Shown here in pieces: positions 27,769 to 35,723 of a DNA stretch of 35,803 nucleotides; position 1 is the first letter of the stretch, and each line of letters begins with the position of its first letter. The position numbers were made by a program, and so were the translations under genes. The notes below the pieces were generated by a model, which saw nothing but the letters and a program-made list of their open reading frames with translations, did not search any database and had not been told where the DNA came from. The stretch spans positions 1 to 35,803 of the forward strand of contig SIRX01000189.1 in assembly GCA_004563715.1 (NCBI GenBank), in the 5' to 3' direction. This DNA comes from Actinomycetota bacterium. GTDB lineage: Bacteria > Actinomycetota > Rubrobacteria > Rubrobacterales > Rubrobacteraceae.

Positions 27769-27963
27769 GGCTCGCACCTCCGTACCATCTACAGAGGTTA
27801 GCACAGGCGTCCGGCGGAACGGTGTTCTCTCACCCCGCTCCGCCTCGCCAGCTGGTTTCGCCGGTCCCCTGCCGGCTCCCGGCCGGAAGAGTCAGGAAGG
27901 GGTGGTGATGCTAAGATGCGGGGGTCCGACGTTATATCAGAACCGGAACGCTTGGGGGACGAG

Positions 27964-29205
27964 ATGGAGAACGGACGCCCGGCGGCTTACATAACGGGAA
28001 TCGGCGTCGTCAGCCCCGTGGGGGTCGGGCGCAAGAAGTTCTGGAGCTCGCTGCTCGCCAACGAGAGCGGGGCCGGTCCAATCTCGTTGTTCGACCCGGA
28101 GGGCTTCGAGGTCCGCATCGCGGCCGAGTGCACGGACTTCGACCCGAAGGACTTCATGGACCGCAAGGTCGTCCAGCGCACGGACCGCTTTTCCCAGATC
28201 GGGCTGGCCTCCGCGATGATGGCCCTGGAGGACGCCGCGGCCTGGGACGAGCTCGACGGACGTCCCGAGCGTGTCGGACTGGTGCTCGGCAGCGGGCTCG
28301 GGGGCGTCGCCACGCTGGAGACCACCCAGCACACCATAGACACCCGGGGACCGGGCCGGGTAAACCCGTTCGCCGTCACCAAGATCATGCCCAACTCCGC
28401 CGCCGCCCACATCGGCATCCAGCTCGGGGTGCAGGGACCGTCCACCTGTGGCGCGCTGGCCTGCTCCTGCGGCACGGACATGATGGCGGTGGGGTACGAC
28501 CTGATCCGGCGCGGCGACGCCGACGTGGTGATCTGCGGCGCGGCCGAGTCTACCATCACGCCGGTCATCGTCGCGGGCTTTATCGCGATGCGGGCGATGA
28601 GCCGCCGCAACGACGATCCCGAGGGGGCCTGCCGTCCCTACGACGCGGACCACAACGGCTTCCTGATCGGGGAGGGCGGCGCGGTGATGATCCTGGAGAG
28701 CGCAGCCTCCGTAGAGCGGCGGAACGCCGAACCCTACGCCAAGATAACCGGCGTCGGCCGCACCACCGACGCCCACAACATGACCGACCCCGACCCCCAG
28801 GGCCGCGGCATCACCCGCGCCATGCAACTCGCCGTGAAAGACGCCGGCCTCCGGGGAGAGCAGATCGGCTACATAAACCCCCACGGCACCGGCACGGTCG
28901 CCGGGGACGGCCCGGAGTCGCAGGCGATGTCCGCCATCAACCCGGACGTGACGGTCTCCGCGACGAAGTCCACGCTGGGCCACTCCCTGGGCGCCAGCGG
29001 CGCGATAGAGACCGCCATCTGCGCCCTCGCCGTAAAGGAGAAGACCATCCCCCCGATGCGCAACCTGAAGAAGCTGGCCGAGGGCTGCGCCGACCTGCAG
29101 TACGTGGTGGACGAGCCGCGCCCCGCACCGGACCTGGAGGCCGCTATCTGCGCCAACCTCGGCGTCGGGGGCCACAACGCGGCGGTCGTGCTGGAGCAGG
29201 CGTAG
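27964..29205 (+). CDS. Beta-ketoacyl-ACP synthase, FabF-like
   Basis: The enzyme extends acyl-ACP with malonyl-ACP. The 413-residue form from ATG 27964 begins AYITGIGVVSPVG and has the usual FabF length; GGGGGA lies four bases upstream. An ATG at 27916 would add 16 residues. The Cys-His-His set is present: Cys167 in ALACSCGTDM, a His in NPHGTGT, and a His in ATKSTLGHSLGA. The cysteine loop (ACSCGT rather than ACATSA) and the C-terminal gate (NLGVGGHN rather than NSFGFGGTN) differ from E. coli FabF. It is the first gene of a five-gene plus-strand operon and could make unusual chains. Confidence 0.92.
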   Translation: MENGRPAAYITGIGVVSPVGVGRKKFWSSLLANESGAGPISLFDPEGFEVRIAAECTDFDPKDFMDRKVVQRTDRFSQIGLASAMMALEDAAAWDELDGRPERVGLVLGSGLGGVATLETTQHTIDTRGPGRVNPFAVTKIMPNSAAAHIGIQLGVQGPSTCGALACSCGTDMMAVGYDLIRRGDADVVICGAAESTITPVIVAGFIAMRAMSRRNDDPEGACRPYDADHNGFLIGEGGAVMILESAASVERRNAEPYAKITGVGRTTDAHNMTDPDPQGRGITRAMQLAVKDAGLRGEQIGYINPHGTGTVAGDGPESQAMSAINPDVTVSATKSTLGHSLGASGAIETAICALAVKEKTIPPMRNLKKLAEGCADLQYVVDEPRPAPDLEAAICANLGVGGHNAAVVLEQA

Positions 29206-29216
29206 GAGTCCTGTCG

Positions 29217-29783
29217 ATGGGCGTTACGGACGTTTACGAACTGCCCGAAGGGCTTCCGGTCCCCGGGGACGACGGTGCCTGCGACCACCTGCCCGGCGTG
29301 GCTCTACCCTCCCTGGCGCTGCTTTCCACCGCGGGAAACAGCGTAGACCTGTCCGGGCTTCCCGGCAGGACCGTCGTCTACTGCTACCCGCGAACGGGCA
29401 GGCCCGGCGAGGACCTGCCGCCGGGGTGGGACGACATCCCGGGTGCCCGCGGATGCACCCCACAGTCTTGCTCCTTCCGGGACCACCACGCCGAGCTCCG
29501 GGAACTGGGAGCGCGGGTCTTCGGCCTCAGCACCCAGGACACAGACTACCAGCGGGAGGCCGCCGGTCGGCTCCACCTGCCCTTCGAGCTGCTCAGCGAC
29601 CAGGACCTGCGTTTCGCGGAGGCTCTGAGCCTGCCCACCTTCGAAGCCGAGGGCATGACGCTCATCAAGCGTCTGACCCTCGTCGTCCGAGATGGACGGG
29701 TCGAGAAGGTATTCTACCCTGTCTTCCCACCGGATAAGAACGCCGGGGAAGTAGTCGAGTGGCTCTCCAGGGGAGCAGGATGA
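29217..29783 (+). CDS. Peroxiredoxin, BCP/AhpC-TSA family
   Basis: It reduces peroxides through a reactive cysteine. The 188-residue protein has a thioredoxin fold. The segment YCYPRTGRPGEDLPPGW is followed by GARGCTPQSCSFRDHHAELR, in which Cys80 should be the peroxidatic and Cys85 the resolving cysteine (BCP-like C-x4-C). GLSTQDTDYQREAAGRLHLP is also typical. The ATG has AGGAG eight bases upstream, and this site overlaps the fabF-like stop codon. The stop codon overlaps the start of the next gene by 4 bp (ATGA). Confidence 0.92.
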   Translation: MGVTDVYELPEGLPVPGDDGACDHLPGVALPSLALLSTAGNSVDLSGLPGRTVVYCYPRTGRPGEDLPPGWDDIPGARGCTPQSCSFRDHHAELRELGARVFGLSTQDTDYQREAAGRLHLPFELLSDQDLRFAEALSLPTFEAEGMTLIKRLTLVVRDGRVEKVFYPVFPPDKNAGEVVEWLSRGAG

Positions 29784-30382
29784 TGGAAGCGGCCATACTC
29801 CTCTACGACGGTTTCGACGAGCTGGACGCCATCGGACCCTACGAGGTGCTCCAGAACGCCGCGCGCCTCGGTGCTGACCTGCGCGTGCGCCTCCTGACGC
29901 ACAAAGCTGCGGAGGAGGTGGTGGCGAGCCACGGTCTGCGCTTGGCGCCCGACGGGCGTCTCGGTCCGGACGAGCGCCCAAACCTCGTGCTGGTGCCCGG
30001 CGGCGGCTGGAACGACCGCTCGGAGAAGAGCGCCCGGACCGAGGCGGAGCGGGGAGAGATTCCCGAAACCCTGGCCCGGCTGCACGCGGCGGGCTCCACG
30101 GTGGCGGCGGTGTGTACCGGAGGGATGCTGCTCAGCGCGGCCGGGCTGACGAGGGGAAGGCCGGTGATCACCCACCACGGCGCCGTAGGCGAACTCCGGG
30201 AGGGCGGCGCGGAGGTTGTGGAGGCGCGGGTGGTGGACGACGGCGACCTGCTCACGGCGGGCGGCGTGACCTCGGGCATAGACCTGGCGCTCTGGCTCGT
30301 CGAGCGGGAGTGGGGATCGGGGATGGCGGAGGAGATTGCCCGGGAGATGGAGTACGAGCGCCGCGGGAGCGTATACCATTAG
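29780..30382 (+). CDS. DJ-1/PfpI-family protein
   Basis: The 200-residue protein has the class I glutamine amidotransferase-like fold. Its nucleophile elbow is Cys112 in VAAVCTGGMLL, and the conserved acidic residue is near the start (GFDELDAIGPYEVL, Glu14 or Asp16). It most resembles isonitrile hydratase-like and AraC-associated members. Glyoxalase III or stress chaperone activity is also known in the family. The substrate cannot be told from sequence. The ATG at 29780 overlaps the peroxiredoxin stop and has GGGGAG four bases upstream; an ATG at 29783 is equally possible. The pairing with a peroxiredoxin hints at a stress role. Confidence 0.88.
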   Translation: MMEAAILLYDGFDELDAIGPYEVLQNAARLGADLRVRLLTHKAAEEVVASHGLRLAPDGRLGPDERPNLVLVPGGGWNDRSEKSARTEAERGEIPETLARLHAAGSTVAAVCTGGMLLSAAGLTRGRPVITHHGAVGELREGGAEVVEARVVDDGDLLTAGGVTSGIDLALWLVEREWGSGMAEEIAREMEYERRGSVYH

Positions 30383-30386
30383 CCGC

Positions 30387-31232
30387 GTGGCGCAAGATCC
30401 GGAGCAGAGGTTGAGAGAGCTCGAAGCCCTCATCGCACCCCACGGCAGCGCGCTGGTGGCGTTCTCCGGGGGCGTGGACTCGTCGCTGGCCCTGGCCGTC
30501 GCGGCGCGGGCGTTGCCGAAGGAGAAAGTCCTGGCCGTCACCTCCAACAACGAAACCTACCTGCCCTCGGAGCTGAGCCTGGCGCGGGACGTGGCGGCCT
30601 TTCTCGGGGTGGATCACCGGGTAGTCGAAACGCGGGAGCTAGACAACCCGGACTACGCGAAGAACCCCACGAACCGGTGCTACTTCTGCAAGAGCACGCT
30701 CTACTCGGACCTGGGGGAGATGGCCCGGGAGCACGGCTACGGCTGCGTGGTAGACGGGGCCAACGCCGACGATGAGGGGGACTACCGGCCCGGCCGGAAG
30801 GCCGCCAGAGAGCTCGGCGTGGTATCTCCCCTCTCGCTCGCGGGCGTGGGCAAGGAGGAGGTGCGGGAGTTGGCGCGGCACCTGGGGCTGCCGAGCTGGG
30901 ACAAGCCGGCGCTGGCGTGCTTGTCGAGCCGCTTTCCGTACGGGCAGGAGATCACGCCGGAAAAGCTGGCCCAGGTGGCGCGAGCCGAGGAGTTCCTGCG
31001 CTCGTGCGGTTTCCGCCAGGTGCGCGTGCGACACCACGGCGACATAGCTCGCCTGGAGGTCGGCCCCGACGAGCTGGAACGGGCCTTCGCCGAGCGGGAG
31101 CAAATATCCGCCGAGCTGCGGGCCGCGGGCTTTCTGTACGTGACCCTGGACCTCGCCGGCTACAAGCCCGGCAGCCTCAACGCCGGGCTCGGTAGAAAAC
31201 CCGGCAGAAAACAGCTCCCGGTGATCCCGTAG
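30387..31232 (+). CDS. larE: LarE, ATP-dependent sacrificial sulfur transferase
   Basis: LarE adds sulfur to the pyridinium precursor of the nickel pincer cofactor of lactate racemase-type enzymes. The 281-residue protein has the PP-loop SGGVDSSLA (residues 27-35), NRCYFCKSTLY (Cys98, Cys101), DGANADDEGDYRPG and ALACLSSRFPYG with Cys178, which lines up with the sacrificial cysteine described for this family. GTG at 30387 is the likely start (5 bp after the preceding stop), though its ribosome site is weak. No larB, larC or larA is present in the window, so the cofactor partners must be elsewhere, or this LarE serves another sulfur transfer. Confidence 0.9.
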   Translation: MAQDPEQRLRELEALIAPHGSALVAFSGGVDSSLALAVAARALPKEKVLAVTSNNETYLPSELSLARDVAAFLGVDHRVVETRELDNPDYAKNPTNRCYFCKSTLYSDLGEMAREHGYGCVVDGANADDEGDYRPGRKAARELGVVSPLSLAGVGKEEVRELARHLGLPSWDKPALACLSSRFPYGQEITPEKLAQVARAEEFLRSCGFRQVRVRHHGDIARLEVGPDELERAFAEREQISAELRAAGFLYVTLDLAGYKPGSLNAGLGRKPGRKQLPVIP

Positions 31233-31233
31233 C

Positions 31234-31815
31234 TTGGACTGGGCGCTCGACAACCTGCCGCTCCTGATCTCGCTGGCAGCCATGTTCGTGGGCCTCGCCG
31301 GGAGCGTCGTCCCCGGCCTGCCCGGGGTGCCCCTGATCTTCCTCTCCGCCTTCGTTTACGCTTACCTCACGGGCTTCGAGCGGGTGGGTGGCTGGGTCGT
31401 CGCTCTGCTCGGCCTCTTCGCCGCGCTCGCCCTCGCCGCCGACTACGTGGCCACCTCTTACGGCGCCCGGAGGTTCGGGGCGAGCTGGGCAGGCACGCTG
31501 GGCGGCGCGATCGGGGGCATCGTCGGCACGCTCGCAGGCCTGCTGGTGTTCGGGATCGGCGCGTTCTTCGGCCTGATCCTCGGGACTATCGGGGGCGTTT
31601 TCCTCGGCGAGTACCTCCGGCGCCAGGGCCACGTTCAGGTCGGCCCCGATGGGGAGCCGGTGGGGTCGAACCCCGATGACGGTGGCCGGGGGGACTGGCG
31701 GCGGGCGTCGCGGGCGGCGGGCGGCGTGCTCATTGGGTACGTGGTATCCTCCGCCGTCCAGCTGGTCCTGGCCGTGGCCGGCATCGCCGTTTTCCTGTTG
31801 GCGCTGTTCTACTAG
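31234..31815 (+). CDS. DUF456 family membrane protein
   Basis: The 193-residue protein has four or five membrane segments and the Gly-rich family pattern GLAGSVVPGLPGVPLIF near residue 20, ADYVATSYGARRFGASWAG and the repeated Gly-zipper-like GGAIGGIVGTLAGLLVFG and GLILGTIGGVFLGEYL. About 30 hydrophilic residues precede the last segment. Function is unknown for the family. It starts at TTG directly after the larE stop codon and ends the plus-strand operon at a convergent hairpin. Confidence 0.85.
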   Translation: MDWALDNLPLLISLAAMFVGLAGSVVPGLPGVPLIFLSAFVYAYLTGFERVGGWVVALLGLFAALALAADYVATSYGARRFGASWAGTLGGAIGGIVGTLAGLLVFGIGAFFGLILGTIGGVFLGEYLRRQGHVQVGPDGEPVGSNPDDGGRGDWRRASRAAGGVLIGYVVSSAVQLVLAVAGIAVFLLALFY

Positions 31816-31816
31816 C

Positions 31817-31847
31817 GGCCAGACCCGGGTAGCCTGCCGGGTTGGCC
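31817..31847. terminator. Bidirectional hairpin terminator between convergent genes
   Basis: GGCCAGACCCGG (31817-31828) pairs with CCGGGTTGGCC (31837-31847) with one bulged G, giving an 11-bp GC-rich stem and an 8-nt loop. It fills the gap between the stop codons of the DUF456 gene (plus) and the PAC2 gene (minus). A weak pyrimidine stretch follows on the plus strand only. Confidence 0.66.
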
Positions 31848-32731
31848 TACTCCTCTTCTCTACGCTGCTCGCGGAGAAAGCTTTCGAGCTCCTGAGCCAG
31901 CTCGTCACCGGAGGGCAGGTTCCTAGTGCCCTGGGCTACCTGGGCGTCGTAGCGCTCTTCGAGCATCTGGACGTAGGAGGTGAGGTCCGAGTCCTGGGAG
32001 ACGGCGGCCGAGACCTGCTCCTGGTAGTCGACGGCGGTCTTTTCCAGACGCTCCGTGTCTACTTCCACGCCGACCAGCCCCGAGAAGCCGTTCAGGAGGG
32101 CGAGGGCGGCGGGTGCTGACGGCACCGCCGGCAGGTAGTGCGGCACCGAGGCCCAGAAGCTCACGGAGGGCAGGCCCGCCTGCGCGCAGGCCCGGTGCAG
32201 GACGCCGGTAATGCCCGTCGGACCCTCGTAGCGGGAGGCCGAGAGACCGAGGTTCTCGATCAGGGCCGGGTCCTGGGAGTTGGCCGAGACCGAGGCCGGC
32301 CGGGAGTGGGGCACGTCGGCGAGCAGGGCGCCCATCGTGACCACGAGATCGACCCCGAGGCGGCGGGCGACATCCACCACGCCATCGCAGAACGTGCGCC
32401 ACCGGAAGTTGGGTTCCGGGCCGGAGAGCAAGACCACTCCGCGCCCGTTCGTAGCCTCCGGGCTGCGGGCGGTGGCGTGCAGGGCGTTCTCGGGCCACTC
32501 GATCTGGCGCGTAACGCCCTCGACCAGCTTGATCTCGGGCCGCGTCGCCTGGAAGTCGAAGAACTCCTCGGGATCGAAGCCGCCGAACCGCTGCGCCTCC
32601 CAGGCGCTGCCGAGGGTGCTCACCGCCACGCTCGCCGCCTCCGCCGCGTCGTTCCACCCCGTAAACCCGGCGACCAGGATGGGACGTTCCAACTCGGGCA
32701 TCCACTCCAACTTTAAATAGTCGTTATCCAT
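31847..32731 (-). CDS. PAC2 family protein (proteasome assembly chaperone 2-like)
   Basis: The 294-residue protein matches the bacterial PAC2 family. It begins ERPILVAGFTGWNDAAEAAS, with GVVLLSGPEPNFRWRTFCDGVVDVA, then GALLADVPHSRP and YEGPTGITGVLHRACAQAG. It ends in an acidic helical tail. The family is common in actinobacteria and archaea and is often discussed with proteasome assembly, but its bacterial role is not settled; no proteasome gene is in the window. ATG at 32731 has no Shine-Dalgarno sequence; TAAGCT lies 6-11 bases upstream, so a leaderless transcript is possible. Confidence 0.88.
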   Translation of the reverse strand: MDNDYLKLEWMPELERPILVAGFTGWNDAAEAASVAVSTLGSAWEAQRFGGFDPEEFFDFQATRPEIKLVEGVTRQIEWPENALHATARSPEATNGRGVVLLSGPEPNFRWRTFCDGVVDVARRLGVDLVVTMGALLADVPHSRPASVSANSQDPALIENLGLSASRYEGPTGITGVLHRACAQAGLPSVSFWASVPHYLPAVPSAPAALALLNGFSGLVGVEVDTERLEKTAVDYQEQVSAAVSQDSDLTSYVQMLEERYDAQVAQGTRNLPSGDELAQELESFLREQRREEE

Positions 32732-32762
32732 GGGGGTAGCTTACCATGCCCCACCCCAGGAC

Positions 32763-32779
32763 CCGGCTCTACGAGCCGG
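32763..32779 (-). terminator. Hairpin spanning the sugar dehydrogenase stop codon
   Basis: CCGGCTC-GTA-GAGCCGG is a perfect 7-bp stem with a 3-nt loop that includes the TAG stop codon of the sugar dehydrogenase gene. No T-run follows. It may be a weak terminator or a 3'-end stabiliser. Confidence 0.45.
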
Positions 32780-33956
32780 TATACCGGACCACGTAGACGG
32801 AGCCCGTGCCCCGCTCCAGGTAGTAGAGGTTGCCGCCGCGCCCGACCTTGAGGTCCACGGGGTTGGCGATGCCCCGGGCAAAACCGGTAGCCGTCCGGGT
32901 CTCGGGATCGAGCCTGCGGATCCAGCCGCTACAGAAGTCCGCGAAGAAGTAGTCGCCGACATAGCCCCGCGGGAACCGTGCCTTGACGGGATCGTAGAAG
33001 GCGCCACCGGTTATGGCGCACCCGGTGGTCGGTCCCGTCCCGTGCCGGTAGGCGAAGACCGGTGGTTTGAAGCGGCGGTCGTTCTCGGGTCCCTCGTACC
33101 GGGGCCAGCCGTAGTTGGCCCCGCGGGCGCCGGCGTTGATCTCCTCCCACGTCTTCTGTCCCACGTCGTTTATGAACATGCGGCCGGTGTCGCGCGAGAC
33201 CGCGAAGCTGAACGGGTTGCGTAACCCGCGCGCCCAGATGGCCCGGTTCTTGCCCCGGGCTTTTTTGTAGAAGGGGTTGTCCTTCGGGATCGTCCCGTCG
33301 CGGTTGATGCGCAACATCTTGCCCTTGAGGTTGCGCAGGGTCTGGGCGTTCTCGGGCCTGGCGTTATCCCCGACGGCGACGTAGAGCCTGCCGTCCCGCC
33401 CGAAGTGCAGCGCCCCGCCGTTGTGGTTCCTGGCCCGGCTGAGGTTGTCGAGCCGGAAGATGAGCTTCCGGCCGGAGACCCGGTCCCCGGCGGCCTGAAG
33501 CCGGACCACCCGGTTGTGCACCGGCTGCGAACGGGTGGTGAAGTAGACATAGACAAAGCCGTTGCGGACGAAGTTCGGGTCGAAGGCGACCCCGAGCAAG
33601 CCCCGTTCGCCCTCGGAGTCGACGTTGAAGGTGGCGAAGGGCCGGCTCAGGAGCCGGCCGTCCTTGATCACCCGCAGCCTGCCGGCCTGCTCCGCCACGA
33701 AGATCCGGCCGTCCGGAGCGAGCGCCATCGCCGTCGGCTTTTCGAGCCCCGTCACCACCCGGCTCTGGCCGAAGCCACCCGGCAGCGACGCCGCCCCCTG
33801 CGCCGCCGACGCCGACAAAGACAACAACGCCAGCAAGGACAATATCCCGGCCAGCGCCAGGGCGAGGCTCACGACCAACAACGGCCCACGCAAACGACAC
33901 TTCCCGAAGCAAAACCCAGACCTCGCCCCGCCAGATCCCCCGAACCTTCCGGCCAC
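32769..33956 (-). CDS. Exported PQQ-dependent sugar dehydrogenase (sorbosone/glucose dehydrogenase type)
   Basis: The family folds as a six-bladed beta-propeller and oxidises aldose sugars using PQQ outside the cell. The 395-residue product has a basic start, a long hydrophobic segment (about residues 25-52) ending in SASAAQG, and then the propeller. Marks are TAMALAPDGRIFVAEQAG, GERGLLGVAFDPNF, RNHNGGALHFGRDGRLYVAVGDN and GARGANYGWPRYEG. Cys residues in TTGCAITGG and FADFCSGW may form a disulfide. Start is GTG with AAGGAG eight bases upstream. PQQ synthesis genes are not in the window, and some relatives do not use PQQ. Confidence 0.88.
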   Translation of the reverse strand: MAGRFGGSGGARSGFCFGKCRLRGPLLVVSLALALAGILSLLALLSLSASAAQGAASLPGGFGQSRVVTGLEKPTAMALAPDGRIFVAEQAGRLRVIKDGRLLSRPFATFNVDSEGERGLLGVAFDPNFVRNGFVYVYFTTRSQPVHNRVVRLQAAGDRVSGRKLIFRLDNLSRARNHNGGALHFGRDGRLYVAVGDNARPENAQTLRNLKGKMLRINRDGTIPKDNPFYKKARGKNRAIWARGLRNPFSFAVSRDTGRMFINDVGQKTWEEINAGARGANYGWPRYEGPENDRRFKPPVFAYRHGTGPTTGCAITGGAFYDPVKARFPRGYVGDYFFADFCSGWIRRLDPETRTATGFARGIANPVDLKVGRGGNLYYLERGTGSVYVVRYTGS

Positions 33957-34046
33957 CCCCGCATCTCCTTTGCACGAGACTTTACGTGACGTGTGTTTCT
34001 TTTGCGGACGCTAGCACACGGGCTACCGCACCGCAACGCCCGAACG

Positions 34047-34628
34047 TTACGGAAAAGAGCGGTCCATCCTGAGTGCGTAGCCCAGGCGAAGAAGGTACTC
34101 GTGCTCGGGGATCTCGACCGCCCCCATCCTGGCCAGGTGGTCGTTCTGTATCTGGCAGTCGAGCAGGACGAAGCCGCGCTCCTTCAGCCGCTCCACCAGG
34201 TAGAAGAGGCAGACCTTGGAGGCGTCGGGCATCCGGCTGAACATAGACTCCCCCATAAACGCCCCGCCGAGGGTGACGCCGTAGAGGCCGCCCACGAGCC
34301 GGTCTTCGTGGTAAGCCTCGACGCTGTGGGCCTTGCCCGCGTGATGCAGGCCGAGGAAAGCGTGGATGATCTCGGCGTTGATCCAGGTCTCCTTCCGGTC
34401 GGCACAGGCCCGAATAACGTTCTCGAAGTCCCGGTCCACGAACACCTCGTACTTGCCCTGCCGGATCACGCGCGCCAGGGACTTCGAGACGCGCAGGGCG
34501 TCCAGGTCCAGGACGGACCGCGGGTCTGAGCGGTAGAACTCCACCCGCCCGCAAGGGTCGGCCATCGGGAACGCCCCGGCCCGGTAGGCCGCCTCCAGGA
34601 TTTCCGTGGTAAGCCTCACAGACCGCAT
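34047..34628 (-). CDS. aat: Leucyl/phenylalanyl-tRNA--protein transferase
   Basis: Aat transfers Leu or Phe from tRNA to proteins with N-terminal Arg or Lys, marking them for ClpS-ClpAP or ClpCP degradation. The 193-residue protein has the family pattern AGAFPMADPCGRVEFYRSDPRSVL near residue 17, then TWINAEIIHAFLGLHHAGKAHSVE and GGLYGVTLGGAFMGESMFS, and LLDCQIQNDHLARMGAVEI. It is shorter than the 230-residue E. coli enzyme at both ends, but the core is complete. The ATG has AGGAAG seven bases upstream. It is divergent from the DUF1499 gene. Confidence 0.95.
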   Translation of the reverse strand: MRSVRLTTEILEAAYRAGAFPMADPCGRVEFYRSDPRSVLDLDALRVSKSLARVIRQGKYEVFVDRDFENVIRACADRKETWINAEIIHAFLGLHHAGKAHSVEAYHEDRLVGGLYGVTLGGAFMGESMFSRMPDASKVCLFYLVERLKERGFVLLDCQIQNDHLARMGAVEIPEHEYLLRLGYALRMDRSFP

Positions 34629-34640
34629 GATAAAGCTTCC

Positions 34641-34646
34641 TAAAAT
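34641..34646 (+). promoter_or_regulatory. Candidate -10 box of a leaderless transcript for the DUF1499 gene
   Basis: TAAAAT ends 7 bases before the ATG at 34654, the distance expected when transcription starts at the A of the start codon. No Shine-Dalgarno sequence is present. No good -35 hexamer is visible. Confidence 0.5.
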
Positions 34647-34653
34647 AGACGCT

Positions 34654-34986
34654 ATGGAAAACTTCGACCGGCCGAGCCCGAACTCCGCCCGGGCGACCCG
34701 CGCCTACTCCGCGAGCCCGGAGGAGCTGCTCGAGGCTATCAGGCAGGCCGTGAAAGAGCTGCCACGCTGGAGGTTGGAGGAGGCCACGGAGACCAAGCTG
34801 CACGCCGTGCGCCGCACCCGGCTGCTCCGCTTCGAAGACGACGTAACCGTAACCGTCCAGCCTAGAAACCGGGGCTCCGAAGCCCACTTCGAGAGCGCCT
34901 CCCGCGTGGGCAAAGGCGACCTGGGCCAGAACCCACGCAACCTGAAAGAGTTTCTCGCGGCCGTAAACCGGGAGCTGTCCCGGTAA
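34654..34986 (+). CDS. DUF1499 family protein
   Basis: The 110-residue soluble protein matches DUF1499 in its C-terminal pattern, ESASRVGKGDLGQNPRNLKEFL, and the middle section TRLLRFEDDVTVTVQP. The function is unknown. The ATG at 34654 lacks a ribosome binding site but follows a -10-like TAAAAT box. A start at 34606 would read back across the aat start region. It is divergent from aat with only 25 bp between start codons, so the two promoters overlap. Confidence 0.82.
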   Translation: MENFDRPSPNSARATRAYSASPEELLEAIRQAVKELPRWRLEEATETKLHAVRRTRLLRFEDDVTVTVQPRNRGSEAHFESASRVGKGDLGQNPRNLKEFLAAVNRELSR

Positions 34987-35047
34987 GGGTTCGTAGCCAG
35001 GGCGGGAGCTTACCGGCGCGGCGGCGCAATACAGCCATCAGGAGGGT

Positions 35048-35417
35048 TTATTTACCGTGGGGCGCGGCCGCCGAGGTAAGAGCAGACGAAGGTCGCGGGG
35101 CCATACCCAACACCGTTGCGAGCAGAAAGCGGAGAAAGCCCAGGGGGGTGAGGCCGGCGGCGTAGGAGATCACGCCGAAGTACACCACGGGGACGGTGCG
35201 GGCTCCGTAGCGGGCGAACCAGCGGTCGGTGGAGCAGAGGCCCCGCCGGCCAACCAGCGCTTCGATCACCGTGCAGCCCAAAGAGTAGGCCATACCGAAG
35301 GAGATAGCCGCCACGAGCGTCGCGCCCGCAGGCTCAGCATCTCGCCCCAGAAGGTGCCGCGCCGAGGACGATAGCCTCACGCCAGTCCAGATCCACGTAA
35401 GGTATCTTCCGGGCCAT
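35048..35417 (-). pseudogene. Frameshifted remnant of a TVP38/DedA-like membrane protein
   Basis: Three minus-strand frames contain consecutive, protein-like pieces. MARKIPYVDLDWREAIVLGA (from 35417) runs into a stop. FWGEML lies in a second frame. AGATLVAAISFGMAYSLG to GVISYAAGLTPLGFLRFLLA lies in a third. DRWFARYGARTVP followed directly by VVYFGVISYAAGLTPL looks like the core motif of SNARE-associated (TVP38/TMEM64, DedA-like) proteins with a small deletion. The open frame 35048-35791 is therefore not a real gene over its full length. The family name is a moderate-confidence judgement; the frameshifts are clear. Confidence 0.62.
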
Positions 35418-35723
35418 GCGACGGGTTGTATCGCGCGGCGCAGAACGGGCAGAGCAGGCTTCTTGTGCCGACCAGGGACTTTTCGTAAACTCCGGAACCA
35501 CAAACTAACGGGCGATGAGGCTCGCCCTTGACCGCAATCGTTGTTGCTGATGGCTTCTACCCGCGGGTTTCGCGCTGCGAGTAGAGGCTTTTCTCGTGCC
35601 GGCGGTAGCGTGGGTTCGGACCGGAAGGGAGAACGCGAACCTTGAAAGAAACCGACCGTAAAGGACCGGAGCAGGGTCTTACAGCGGCTTGCTTGAGTAT
35701 TGATCCCATGCAAGGATACGAGT
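35418..35723. other. Gene-free region between the remnant and the insertion sequence
   Basis: I see no intact gene here. It has a 6-bp hairpin (GGGCGA/TCGCCC, 35510-35527). The left inverted terminal repeat of the IS630-like element should lie in about the last 100 bp, but without the right end it cannot be fixed. The mixed composition and the decayed gene beside it suggest past insertions. Confidence 0.45.

Noticed and set aside
28128-29216. Upstream extension of the peroxiredoxin frame through the ketosynthase gene
   Set aside because: The frame is Arg/Gly/Pro-rich and antithetical to the well-supported ketosynthase frame. A good start with AGGAG is at 29217.
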